This document shows, piece after piece, positions 8,101 through 15,353 of a stretch of 64,000 nt of DNA. The stretch comes from JAGVSV01 sp040766135 (lineage in GTDB: Bacteria > Bacillota > Clostridia > Christensenellales > Aristaeellaceae): assembly GCA_040766135.1 (NCBI GenBank), contig JAXGRA010000005.1, positions 62,001-126,000 on the forward strand, given 5' to 3'. Position 1 is the stretch's first letter. Each line of letters opens with the position of its first letter. The notes below the pieces were generated by a model. It searched no databases, was not told where the DNA came from, and worked only from the letters and a program-made list of their open reading frames with translations. The position numbers and the translations under genes were made by a program.

Positions 8101-10756
8101 AGACGGCACCACGCTGGCCCCCTCCAAGGATATGACCATACGTATAGGCAGCAATGACATCTGGGCGCGCCCGGACGCACTGCCGCAGGGCTACACCCTG
8201 CTTACCCAGGAACCGGTGCAGGTCACGCTGTCTGAGAAAGGCGTGGCCACTCCGGCTGAAGTGGTGTTCCTGTACGCAAAATCCGAAACTGTGGTGACGC
8301 CTACTCCCACGCCTACCGAAATGACCTATGAGCTGACCGAGATAGACGCTTACGGCTATCCCACCGGCGATGCCATCAACTTCCGCTCCTCGCCTGCTAT
8401 TGCGGACAACAATGTGCTGTCTGTGGTAGGGCGCAAGGACCTGGCACACATCCAGGGCTCCTACGTCAACGTTCAAAAGGAATTGTGGTATTATGCCGAA
8501 ATTGGCTCTCGCAAAGGCTTTATCAAGGAATCTGTGGTGCGCTTGCTGAGCGATCAGGAGGTGGCTGCGCTGATGGGCTATACGCCCGCGCCTTCGCCCA
8601 CCGCAACGCTCCCGGCCACGGCCATCCCCGATAATACAGTCATTGACCGCTGGGCCGAAATCACAGCCAACAGCGTGCGTTTCCGCTCTGATACGACAAC
8701 CTCCAGCAGCAAGAACATTGTAGATACGCTGGCCAAGGGCACGCGCATCTGGGTGTACACGCAGCAAACCGTGGGCGGCGAGCCCTGGTTCAAAGCCAAG
8801 GCCAAGAACAAGGACGGCTATGTAATGGCGCAGTTTGTAGAATTGCTGTCGCGTGAAGCCAGCGAGCAGTACCAGGCGCAGCTGGCCTCGCCAATGCCTG
8901 TGCAGACGCTGCCCGCCACGGCCACTGCGGAGCCAACATCAGAGCCCACCGCAGAACCTACCGCAACGCCATCGCCCACAGCTGTCGCTGTGACTGAGAC
9001 GCCACTACCCTATCAGGGATATGCGTTGACCATCCAACAGGTGGCACTGCGCTCAGGCAGCAGCGACCGGGATGAAACCATATTGGCCACCCTGCCGGTG
9101 GATACGCTGCTGTACCTGTGGGGCCAGACCTATGTGGACGGCGTGGAATGGAACAGTGCCGAGGCCATCGCCATTGCGCGCACGGGCTTTGTGCCCGAAA
9201 GCGCCCTGCGGCGCATCAGTGCACAGGAGGCTGAATACTACCGCAGCCTAATTAAACCCGTTGCTACCGCCACGCCCACGCCTACCGTGGAGCCTGCGCA
9301 GATAATGGGATATGCCATCACGCTGGGTGACTTTGTGCCGATGCGCACACACTTTGACCAGTACGCTGAAATCATGCAGACGCTGGATGCCAGCACGGTG
9401 GTTAAGGTGCTGGGTCAGCAATATGCTCAGGATACCACCTGGCACTTTGTGCAATGGGGACAGCGCTACGGCTTTGTGCGTGCCGACCAGCTGCGTATGC
9501 TCAACGCGCAGGAAGAGGCCGGGTACTTGGAGTCCCTGCGTACCCCGCTGCCCACCATGGAGGCACCCACCGTGCCGCCCGTTACCCAGAACAGCCCGTC
9601 CAGCTACGGCTATGTCAACACGGACAATGTGCGCCTGCGCGCCGAGGCCAACACCAATGCCACTGTGCGCAAGATGATGAGCAAAAATGCCTTCGCGCTG
9701 GTGCTGGGCAGCGTGCAGCAACCCGATGGTCTGTGGTATCACATCAATCAAGGCGGCACCGAAGGATATGTCATGAATGCGTATTTCACGGTGCTTCCTC
9801 TGGGACAATTGACCGGCTACCTGCAAAGCCAGGATTATATCAACGCCAACCCTGCGGGTGCTGGACAAACCAATGCCACTGTGCCCAACACCATTACTTC
9901 GGTGGAGGACTTTAACAGTGGCGTATGGAAAAACCCCGCGCTGGCTCAGGCTTCGTATGAGCCCTTCAACCCGCTGGGCACGCCTACCCCGGCCATTGAG
10001 GCGGTGGTGACGCCTTCGCCCAGCGTATCGCCTACCATGGATCCGATACCATCCTTCTCACCCATGGCCAGTGAAATCCCCACGCAGGGCAGCAGCAGTT
10101 CCTTCCCCGGCGCATTGCTGGCGGTGGGTATCCTGGGCGTGCTGGGCGCAGGCGGATTCTATGGCTATCGTCTGTACCGTGAAAACCAGCGCCGTGCAGC
10201 ACAGCGTGCGGTGCAGCGCCGTCAGGCCCAGGGCGGGCAGCCCGGCCAACCTCCGGCATCGCCCTATGCGCGTCCTGCGCAGGGCCAATCCAGACAACCG
10301 GGTACCTCTCCTTATGCACCTCCGGCGCCACGGACACCCGGTGCCCCGCCGACGCAGCCTGGTGCAGGTGCGCCCAGCGGTGCCACCCGCCCCACCCAGG
10401 TGCAGCCGCCTGTAAGGCCGGGCAGTGTGCCCTTTAAACCCGATGAGCCGACGGCCAGCAGCGCGCCCTACCGGCCGCCGCAGCCGTACACGCCGCCTAC
10501 GCAGTCTACAACCGCAGTGCCACCGGCTGAACGGCCAACGCAGGCTCCGATGCCGCTCGCCAAAGCAGCAACACCGCCTGCACAGGCGCCCAATGCGCCT
10601 GTCAGCGCTGGGCAGCAGCCTTCGGATGGCCTGACGCGCGATGTACGTACGCGCCCCGCGCCCCAAGACCCGGCCCAGCCCGGCGACAACTCACCCAACG
10701 GCCCGGCACAACCTACACAACGCCGCCGCCGCGCCGACCGGCATACGGATGCATAA
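5165..10756 (+). CDS. Giant secreted, membrane-anchored protein with MucBP-like and SH3b modules
   Basis: 1863 residues. A signal peptide ends at AWA (residues 29-31). Four MucBP-like beta modules of about 75-80 residues follow (starting near 169, 249, 329 and 409), then two bacterial SH3 domains (525-595 and 676-745; motifs such as NRWAEVTASSLNFR), three more MucBP-like modules (804-1038) and five further SH3b units (1062-1546). Linkers are rich in Pro, Thr and Glu (TEEPTPEPTEEPTP type). A single transmembrane helix lies near 1645-1667, then a 195-residue Pro/Gln/Ala-rich basic tail ending in RRRRADRHTDA. There is no LPXTG motif. SH3b domains usually bind peptidoglycan and MucBP modules act in adhesion, so a cell-wall-spanning scaffold or adhesin with a cytoplasmic tail is inferred. 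Monocistronic: strong promoter before, terminator after. Confidence 0.85.
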   Translation: MKKSKYAPIYRALGAWVLSLMMLLTPLLAWAQPALQPLEITLEWTGTDGTPKVASATPVPYPGYENALWLYLDAEAIGQDASLRLNDTMGQFAGGFALPDGRRLEGDMPLSSLPYVDAGTAPGDLYMEIWAYVAAEQPPTVFRLYLSLMAVQPEPPEEEPTAEPTMVPDAQVSVFYVDANQAPVAEGRTEFVPAGSSAVITAPQSIGDYVLTGAAEQQVYVDGNGVANPGQVFFVYALPETPEPTTAPDAQVSIFYVDQNNQAITDMAVQMVPAGSSAMITAPQSIGEYLLSGAAEQQVFVDENGVASPDHVVFVYVLPETPEPTTVPDAQVGVFYVDQDNQPVADAVVQTIPAGSSATITAPQNIGDYLLAGAAEQQVFVDENGVALPDHVVFVYVLPETPEPTAEPLKAWVSVVYLDTNQMPIAPGHDVEVTEGITPVIAMPQGLGEEYQLQGPDVQEVELTADGALIPEQVVFTYQYVGATVVVTDVPTAEPTIEPTVEPTDAPAEEVATDVSQEYIPVDGEPINRWAEVTASSLNFRKGTSRNADIITELTRGTRFYVYDQQTVDGKAWWHIMANGREGYLMAEYARMLNDAENTAMEASLASPVPLPQTAVPETEVPETAAPETPALETPAPETAAPETATAAPQTQPEEEPPLQAQQQPPAAEPTPIVDGMPINRWGAVTINRVNFREGPGTSHGIIVEFKQNALLYIYTQETVDGTPWYQGVFNGRTGYIMAKYVRLLTDEENAAQEATLATPVPPFTTEEEPTTEPTQEPTLEPTAEPTEEPTPEPTEEPTPIISGPVDVNVYYEDLMGNLVATTQVFSAVDGTNSIEAKPTDLKEGYVLDDEAVKYVIVKNNEAQPSQVRFLYAQVEAPASEEPAPAPMVKIVYVYYKDQLDNTLYTQSVTCYENENNIILADPKLIPGNENGKYALNDVPQKTVTVDSEGNATPEEVVFLFADTRAGMSTDVKVHFRLEDGTTLAPSKDMTIRIGSNDIWARPDALPQGYTLLTQEPVQVTLSEKGVATPAEVVFLYAKSETVVTPTPTPTEMTYELTEIDAYGYPTGDAINFRSSPAIADNNVLSVVGRKDLAHIQGSYVNVQKELWYYAEIGSRKGFIKESVVRLLSDQEVAALMGYTPAPSPTATLPATAIPDNTVIDRWAEITANSVRFRSDTTTSSSKNIVDTLAKGTRIWVYTQQTVGGEPWFKAKAKNKDGYVMAQFVELLSREASEQYQAQLASPMPVQTLPATATAEPTSEPTAEPTATPSPTAVAVTETPLPYQGYALTIQQVALRSGSSDRDETILATLPVDTLLYLWGQTYVDGVEWNSAEAIAIARTGFVPESALRRISAQEAEYYRSLIKPVATATPTPTVEPAQIMGYAITLGDFVPMRTHFDQYAEIMQTLDASTVVKVLGQQYAQDTTWHFVQWGQRYGFVRADQLRMLNAQEEAGYLESLRTPLPTMEAPTVPPVTQNSPSSYGYVNTDNVRLRAEANTNATVRKMMSKNAFALVLGSVQQPDGLWYHINQGGTEGYVMNAYFTVLPLGQLTGYLQSQDYINANPAGAGQTNATVPNTITSVEDFNSGVWKNPALAQASYEPFNPLGTPTPAIEAVVTPSPSVSPTMDPIPSFSPMASEIPTQGSSSSFPGALLAVGILGVLGAGGFYGYRLYRENQRRAAQRAVQRRQAQGGQPGQPPASPYARPAQGQSRQPGTSPYAPPAPRTPGAPPTQPGAGAPSGATRPTQVQPPVRPGSVPFKPDEPTASSAPYRPPQPYTPPTQSTTAVPPAERPTQAPMPLAKAATPPAQAPNAPVSAGQQPSDGLTRDVRTRPAPQDPAQPGDNSPNGPAQPTQRRRRADRHTDA
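5669..6388 (+). repeat. Three in-frame tandem 240-bp repeats in the giant gene
   Basis: Units start near 5669, 5909 and 6149, each exactly 240 bp (80 codons) apart. Each encodes DAQVSVFYVD-type, AGSSA.ITAPQ and AAEQQV.VD segments. A fourth, more diverged unit follows from about 6389. The copies differ by scattered substitutions, so they are old duplications, but they could still change copy number by slippage or recombination. Confidence 0.8.
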
Positions 10757-10767
10757 CTGAACAACCA

Positions 10768-10797
10768 AAGGGGCGGGCCCACAGCGGCCCGCCCCTT
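10768..10797. terminator. GC-rich hairpin between convergent genes
   Basis: AAGGGGCGGGCC and GGCCCGCCCCTT form a perfect 12-bp stem with loop CACAGC. It lies between the giant gene and the convergent DUF554 gene. No long T-run follows on either side, so termination strength is uncertain. Confidence 0.65.
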
Positions 10798-10827
10798 GCG
10801 ATACAAACGACTTTATTTTCAGGGTTT

Positions 10828-11508
10828 TCAGAATAATCCTTGCACCAATACCGCTAACGGGGCCAGCAAGATGGCGGGCAGATAGTCCGCCACCTTAATC
10901 TTGGCAATGTTCAGGATGTTAAGACCCAGTGCGATAATAAGCAGCGAACCCACGCAGGTCATTTCAGCAATAGCCGGTGCGCTCAGGATGGGCTTTAGCA
11001 CCTGCGCCAGCAGCACCAGCGCGCCCTGGAACAGCAATACCACCACGGCTGACAACAGCACGCCCAGCCCCAGGCTGACAGATAACATGGTGGAGGAAAT
11101 CAGATCCAGCACCGATTTGGCAAACAGCATCTCGTTGTCGCCGGTCAGCCCGGCGTTCAGCGATCCCACGATGGTCATGGACCCCACGCAAAAAAGAAGG
11201 CTTGCGGTGACAAATCCTTCGCCCACGCGGCTGCCACCCTGGGTGCGCTTTTCCACCTGATCGCCCAGGCGGGTGATGGCCCCATCAATGTTAAGCGCCG
11301 TGCCCAGCAGCCCGCCCAGCACAATGCACAGTATGGCGATGATGGCGTTCTCGCCCTTTAGCGAGCCGGATATGCCCAGATATAATGTGCACAGACCAAT
11401 GCCTGTCATGGCCGCCTTGGTGTATTTTTCGGGGATGCCCCTGCGCAGTGCCAGCCCGGACAGGCTGCCTGCGATCACGGCCAGCGTGTTGACCAATACG
11501 CCAATCAT
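10828..11508 (-). CDS. DUF554 family membrane protein (YdfK-like)
   Basis: 226 residues with about six or seven hydrophobic helices and few charges, beginning MIGVLVNTLAVIAGSLSGL. The GNxxAxxxGxxxG-like N-terminus and the LLFCVGSMTIVGSL segment are characteristic of DUF554. AGGAGGA precedes the ATG. It stands alone between a hairpin and the terminator of the DUF1292 operon. Function of the family is not established; a transporter-like role is only a guess. Confidence 0.85.
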   Translation of the reverse strand: MIGVLVNTLAVIAGSLSGLALRRGIPEKYTKAAMTGIGLCTLYLGISGSLKGENAIIAILCIVLGGLLGTALNIDGAITRLGDQVEKRTQGGSRVGEGFVTASLLFCVGSMTIVGSLNAGLTGDNEMLFAKSVLDLISSTMLSVSLGLGVLLSAVVVLLFQGALVLLAQVLKPILSAPAIAEMTCVGSLLIIALGLNILNIAKIKVADYLPAILLAPLAVLVQGLF

Positions 11509-11544
11509 GGATTCCTCCTATATTTTGCCAAATAGAGAATGATA

Positions 11545-11570
11545 CAAAAAAACCGGGGCTGCCCCCGGTT
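11545..11570 (-). terminator. Rho-independent terminator of the ireB-ruvX-DUF1292 operon
   Basis: AACCGGGG and CCCCGGTT (11551-11570) with loop CTGC form an 8-bp stem. Reading leftward, the stem is followed by a run of T (the A-run at 11546-11552 on the plus strand). Confidence 0.85.
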
Positions 11571-11585
11571 TATCTATGGGCGCAA

Positions 11586-11957
11586 TCAGTCCTGATCCTC
11601 GTCCAGCTGCTCCATAAACAGATCAAATACGGCTTGCGAGATTTCTTCATCTTCGCATGTTACGTACATATCTTCGCCGTTTTCATCCTGCTCGATTTTG
11701 AGAATGACCACTTCGCCTTCGTCGTCTTCCTCGGCCGCGTCAAAGTCTTCCTCGTCGGGCACGACCATGAGCACCACATACTCGTTGCCTTCGTAGGGCA
11801 CGGTGGTCAGATACTCAAACACCGTTGTGACGCCGTCCTCGTCGGTTAACTCAATCAAGTTGCTGTATTCATCCATATCCTCTTCGTATTCTGTCGTTTC
11901 CGACACATCGCGGGCGGCGGCTTCTTCTAATTTGTCCTTCCTGTCCTTGCTTGCCAT
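11586..11957 (-). CDS. DUF1292 family acidic protein (YrzB-like)
   Basis: 123 residues, extremely acidic, with the DUF1292 core NLIELTDEDG...FEYLTTVPYEGNEYVVLM. The start at 11957 has GGAGG nine bases upstream; an upstream frame of 19 codons is unsupported. It is the last gene of ireB-ruvX-DUF1292, the same trio as yrzL-yrrK-yrzB in Bacillus, which supports the assignment. Function is unknown. Confidence 0.88.
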   Translation of the reverse strand: MASKDRKDKLEEAAARDVSETTEYEEDMDEYSNLIELTDEDGVTTVFEYLTTVPYEGNEYVVLMVVPDEEDFDAAEEDDEGEVVILKIEQDENGEDMYVTCEDEEISQAVFDLFMEQLDEDQD

Positions 11958-12010
11958 GTTGTCCTCCATGTTGATATACTTCGGTATTACATCGGCATAT
12001 GCCGGATGTG

Positions 12011-12427
12011 TCATTGATTTGTGTGTGCATCCAGGTACGCCTGCAGGATGACGGCAGCGGCTACTTTATCTACCGTGTCGCGCCGTTGTTGCCTGCGCAT
12101 GCCGCCTTCGATCAGCGAACGCTGCGCCGAAACGGTGGACAGGCGTTCATCCCAGAACGTCACTGGAATACCTGCTTCGGTCAGTTTGTCGGCGAAAGCC
12201 TGCGCTTTCATGGCCGAAGGGCCAAGGTTGCCGTCCATGTTGCGCGGCAGCCCCACTACGACCGAATCAGCCCCCAACTGCTGCATCAACTGCTGGATGT
12301 GCCGTACATCAGGCCCATAGCCCACGCGCAGGTACACGCTGTGCGGGGTGGCGATCCAGCCCATCGCATCGCTTAATGCAATACCAATGCGCTTTTCGCC
12401 AATGTCAAGGCCTAACAGTCGCGACAT
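12011..12427 (-). CDS. ruvX: YqgF/RuvX-type pre-16S rRNA nuclease / Holliday junction resolvase-like
   Basis: 138 residues, the usual length. RNase H fold with GLDIGEKRIGIALSD at the N-terminus, VVGLPRNMDG in the middle and WDERLST toward the C-terminus, the conserved acidic positions of YqgF. The protein is known from 16S rRNA 5'-end maturation and was originally proposed as a resolvase. The ATG shares one base with the ireB stop (TGATG), so translation is coupled. Confidence 0.95.
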   Translation of the reverse strand: MSRLLGLDIGEKRIGIALSDAMGWIATPHSVYLRVGYGPDVRHIQQLMQQLGADSVVVGLPRNMDGNLGPSAMKAQAFADKLTEAGIPVTFWDERLSTVSAQRSLIEGGMRRQQRRDTVDKVAAAVILQAYLDAHTNQ

Positions 12428-12690
12428 CAGCCGGGAAAGTGATGCTGGATGTAAAAACGCACCAACTCTTCCAGGATTTCATCCCGCTGCAGCCGGCAAA
12501 TCAGGCTGCGGGCGTTGTTGTGGCTGGTGATGTAGGTAGGCTCACCGGTCATGATGAATCCAGTTAGCTGGGCGATGGGGTCATAGCCCTTTTCCTGCAG
12601 CGCGAGATACACATGCTGAAGGATGCTGCCGGCGGCATCTTTGCCGGAAGCAAGGGGCTGCATTTTGGTCGTGCCGAACTCCTGGGTCAT
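12427..12690 (-). CDS. ireB: IreB family regulatory phosphoprotein (DUF965)
   Basis: 87 residues, matching the IreB/YrzL family in length and sequence (ILQHVYLALQEKGYDP, GYITSH-like PTYITSHNNARSLI, and FYIQHHFPG). In Enterococcus IreB is phosphorylated by the PASTA kinase IreK and affects cephalosporin resistance. GGAGGG precedes the ATG. First gene of the operon with ruvX and the DUF1292 gene. Confidence 0.93.
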   Translation of the reverse strand: MTQEFGTTKMQPLASGKDAAGSILQHVYLALQEKGYDPIAQLTGFIMTGEPTYITSHNNARSLICRLQRDEILEELVRFYIQHHFPG

Positions 12691-12712
12691 TGCGATCCCT
12701 CCTTCTTCTATT

Positions 12713-12742
12713 ATTATACCGTTGTATGGAGCGAATAGGCAA
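12713..12742 (-). promoter_or_regulatory. Sigma-A promoter for ireB-ruvX
   Basis: Minus strand TTGCCT (complement of 12737-12742), 18-bp spacer, TATAAT (complement of 12713-12718), about 22 bp upstream of the ireB start. Confidence 0.7.
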
Positions 12743-12884
12743 GCGTTTCACGAGAACTGTAACAATTCTCTTTGAATGGGATATATTTTTCCAGATTGCC
12801 GTTAGCGGGCAGGAATCAGGCGCCGTTGTGTCGTATAATATAATCAATAAAGCAGCGATGGCTGCCGAAAGGAGCAAATAGAAC

Positions 12885-13427
12885 ATGAAGACGATTATCA
12901 CAGCCAAGGACATGAACGTTACCCCTGGGATAGAAAACCGTATTTTGAAAAAAACCAACACCATGAGACGCTACCTGCGTCCGGATACGGAGATGTTTGT
13001 CCGCCTGCGCAAGGAGCGCACGCAGCGCATTGTGGAAATTACCGTGCCCATTGACGGCATCACCCTGCGTGCGGAAGCCAGCAGCGAGGACAACCTGTTC
13101 ATGTCCATTGATCGCGCGCTGGGCAGGCTGGAAAAGCAAATTCTGCGCCACCGCACCAAGCTGCAAAAACGCCTGCGCGACGACATCAACCTGAAGGAAA
13201 GCCCGGAGTTCATCGAGGACAGCACCACTCGCGAGGAGACCGGCCCGCGCACCATCGTCCGGCACAAAACCTTTACCACCCGCCCCATGTCGGCGGAGGA
13301 TGCCGCCCTGCAGATGGAATTGCTGGGCCACAGCTTCTTTGTGTACATTGACAGTGAAACCTTGCAAACACACGTGCTGTATCTGCGCCATGACGGCAAC
13401 TTAGGCCTGCTGGTGCCTGAAGCATAA
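12885..13427 (+). CDS. hpf: Long-form ribosome hibernation promoting factor
   Basis: 180 residues with the two-domain layout of long HPF. Residues 1-100 are the RaiA/YfiA-like domain that binds the 30S decoding region. Residues 125-180 are the C-terminal dimerisation domain (VRHKTFTTRPMSAEDAALQM, LLGHSFFVYIDSET, VLYLRHDGNLGL) that joins two ribosomes into a 100S dimer. GGAG lies 10 bp before the ATG. Upstream are two overlapping TATAAT hexamers (12834-12844) without a convincing -35, suggesting a promoter needing an activator or another sigma factor. Confidence 0.95.
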   Translation: MKTIITAKDMNVTPGIENRILKKTNTMRRYLRPDTEMFVRLRKERTQRIVEITVPIDGITLRAEASSEDNLFMSIDRALGRLEKQILRHRTKLQKRLRDDINLKESPEFIEDSTTREETGPRTIVRHKTFTTRPMSAEDAALQMELLGHSFFVYIDSETLQTHVLYLRHDGNLGLLVPEA

Positions 13428-13453
13428 TTAATATAAATGATGCCCCTTTTTGT

Positions 13454-13475
13454 GCCCGCCGGTTGGCGGGCATTT
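13454..13475 (+). terminator. Terminator downstream of hpf
   Basis: GCCCGCC (13454-13460), loop GGTT, GGCGGGC (13465-13471), then ATTTT. It ends just before the convergent cca stop. Confidence 0.8.
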
Positions 13476-14716
13476 TACATATTGCAAGCTGTGTTTTTTA
13501 TATTCTGCGCAGCTTGAAGCAATGCTTCGCGCGTATTGGGCAGTTGTCCTGTAACGACTTGCCGCATCAGCTGTCCCAGCGCCGCGCCCACGGCGGGCCC
13601 CTTGGAAAAACCAACGTTTAATAAATCGCGTCCGTTGACGGCCAGGTCGCGCAGGGACTGACATGCACCGCTGGCCGCAGCGTCCTGCGCTTGCTGCGCC
13701 AGGGCGTCCAAGGCTTGCCGCTGCGCGGCGTCAGATGTCCACGCGCGTTGAAGCACAATCACGCGCAGCAGCATGGGCAGCCCCAGCTGTGCCAGCCACA
13801 CTCGCGCATCCTGCTGCATAAGGTTGGTGTGCGCATGTTCAGCCAGTATAGCGATATCATTTTTGAGCGCATTGGACAGCCGCAAACGCTCTGCGCTGCG
13901 AGCAGCAGGCCCGGCCTCGACACCGCCCACAAACAGCGCAACAAAACGCAGCGGCAGGTCAACGGGCAGGGACTGGACAACGCAGGCAGCATGCAGCAAG
14001 TTTTGGGCTGTGTGCTCTGGATATGCGCATAACAGCTCCGGCAGTGCGGACAACAACACCTGCGGGTGATGCCCGACGGCGGACACATATGTGCCTTGCA
14101 ACGCGCCTGATATTTCTACCGCAATGCGCTCCACGCTGACATGGTCAAGCAGCGCTGCATGGCGTGCCATGGCGGCAGCGGTACAATCTTCAATGGTAAA
14201 GCCCAGCACAGATGCAAACCGCAGCGCGCGCAGCATGCGCAGCGCGTCTTCGCCAAAACGCTTGTCCGGGTCTCCCACTGCGCGGATCAGCTTGTTCCGG
14301 CAGTCCTCCACCCCGCCTACCAGGTCAATCAGCCCTGTGTGCTCGCTCCATGCCAGCGCATTGATGGTAAAATCCCGGCGGGCCACATCATCCAAAAGTT
14401 GGGTGGAAAAGGACACGTGATCGGGCCTGCGCCCATCGCTGTACGGACCATCGCGCCGGAAGGAAGTAATCTCCACCGGCATACCGTCCAGCAACGGGGT
14501 CACGGTGCCGTGCTTTATGCCTGCCAGCAGCAGGCGCGTGTCGGGGAATGCAGCGGCGATCTGTTCAGGTGCAGCGGAGGTGGCAATGTCATAATCATGC
14601 GGCTCAATGCCCAGCAGGTCATCACGCACGCACCCGCCCACCAGGTAGGCCTCAAACCCTCCGGCATGCAGCTGCCGCAGGGCGGTTAGCACAGGGGGTG
14701 GAATGGCAAAGCGCAT
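13475..14716 (-). CDS. cca: CCA tRNA nucleotidyltransferase
   Basis: 413 residues. Class II nucleotidyltransferase head with VGGCVRDDLLG (residues 26-36), HDYDIAT metal-binding acids (41 and 43), RRDGPYSDGRRP, RRDFTINALAW and the RRDxx-neighbouring ERIAVEI region. These enzymes add or repair the 3' CCA end of tRNAs. The C-terminal part is Ala/Gln-rich and less conserved. AAGGAGG precedes the ATG. Divergent from the cysteine-cluster gene with overlapping -35 elements. Confidence 0.93.
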   Translation of the reverse strand: MRFAIPPPVLTALRQLHAGGFEAYLVGGCVRDDLLGIEPHDYDIATSAAPEQIAAAFPDTRLLLAGIKHGTVTPLLDGMPVEITSFRRDGPYSDGRRPDHVSFSTQLLDDVARRDFTINALAWSEHTGLIDLVGGVEDCRNKLIRAVGDPDKRFGEDALRMLRALRFASVLGFTIEDCTAAAMARHAALLDHVSVERIAVEISGALQGTYVSAVGHHPQVLLSALPELLCAYPEHTAQNLLHAACVVQSLPVDLPLRFVALFVGGVEAGPAARSAERLRLSNALKNDIAILAEHAHTNLMQQDARVWLAQLGLPMLLRVIVLQRAWTSDAAQRQALDALAQQAQDAAASGACQSLRDLAVNGRDLLNVGFSKGPAVGAALGQLMRQVVTGQLPNTREALLQAAQNIKNTACNM

Positions 14717-14741
14717 AAGGCCTCCTTAGATATGATACTTC

Positions 14742-14771
14742 ATCCTATCGCCCGGCGCGTTTGCTTGTCAA
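14742..14771 (-). promoter_or_regulatory. Sigma-A promoter for cca
   Basis: Minus strand TTGACA (complement of 14766-14771), 18-bp spacer, TAGGAT (complement of 14742-14747). Its -35 overlaps the -35 of the divergent promoter at 14765-14793, so polymerase cannot occupy both at once. Confidence 0.6.
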
Positions 14772-14793
14772 CCGCACAGGCAGATGCTACAAT
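14765..14793 (+). promoter_or_regulatory. Sigma-A promoter for the cysteine-cluster/methyltransferase pair
   Basis: TTGTCA (14765-14770), 17-bp spacer, TACAAT (14788-14793), 29 bp before the proposed GTG start. Confidence 0.75.
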
Positions 14794-14822
14794 CAAAGCG
14801 CCGGGAAGGCAGGTGTAGGATA

Positions 14823-15353
14823 GTGAATGCTTTGGACGCGCTGAGCAAAGCGCGGCAATTGCTTATGGAGGAAACGCCCCTGCAGGCCGACTGCGGTCGG
14901 CTGTGCCAAGCGGCCTGCTGTTATCCGGACAGCGAGGGACACGGCGGCATGCTGCTGTTTCCGGGCGAGGAAGCGCTCTACCATCCGCTGCCTCCAGGGT
15001 TTCAAGTGTCTCAAGATCCACAGGGGCTGGGCATGTTGCTTACCTGTCAGGGGACGTGTGAGCGGGTTACGCGTCCGTTGGCCTGCCGGATGTTTCCGCT
15101 GTTTGCATATGTGCGCCAAACCGACCGGGGACTTACCTTGTCTGTCGCTATGGATCGGCGTGCCGGTGCGGTATGTCCGCTGGTGGAGCAGGGGGTAACA
15201 GGCTTAAAACAGCCCTTTGTACAGGCCGTGCGCCAGGCCGCGCGGCTGTTGTGCCAGGTGCCTGAACACCGGCAGTTTTTGCTCCAGCTGACAGCATTTA
15301 TGGATGGAACGTATGTGCTTGATGGAGGAATAGAATGTTCTGGCAGCGGGTAA
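14823..15353 (+). CDS. Cysteine-cluster protein, YkgJ-like
   Basis: 176 residues. Cysteines occur in a pattern suggesting a metal or Fe-S site: CGRLCQAACCYP near the N-terminus, then CQGTCERVTRPLACRMFPLF and VCPL. The last block (RPLxCRxFPL) resembles YkgJ-type putative zinc or iron-chelating proteins. The start is set at GTG 14823, preceded by AGG-rich sequence 29 bp from a good promoter; the frame extends 13 codons further upstream across the promoter. Its 3' end overlaps the DNA methyltransferase gene by 19 bp. Function is unknown. Confidence 0.75.
   Translation: MNALDALSKARQLLMEETPLQADCGRLCQAACCYPDSEGHGGMLLFPGEEALYHPLPPGFQVSQDPQGLGMLLTCQGTCERVTRPLACRMFPLFAYVRQTDRGLTLSVAMDRRAGAVCPLVEQGVTGLKQPFVQAVRQAARLLCQVPEHRQFLLQLTAFMDGTYVLDGGIECSGSG

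Noticed and set aside
12834..12844. Overlapping TATAAT boxes as a full hpf sigma-A promoter
   Set aside because: No acceptable -35 at 16-18 bp; left as a note in the hpf entry.
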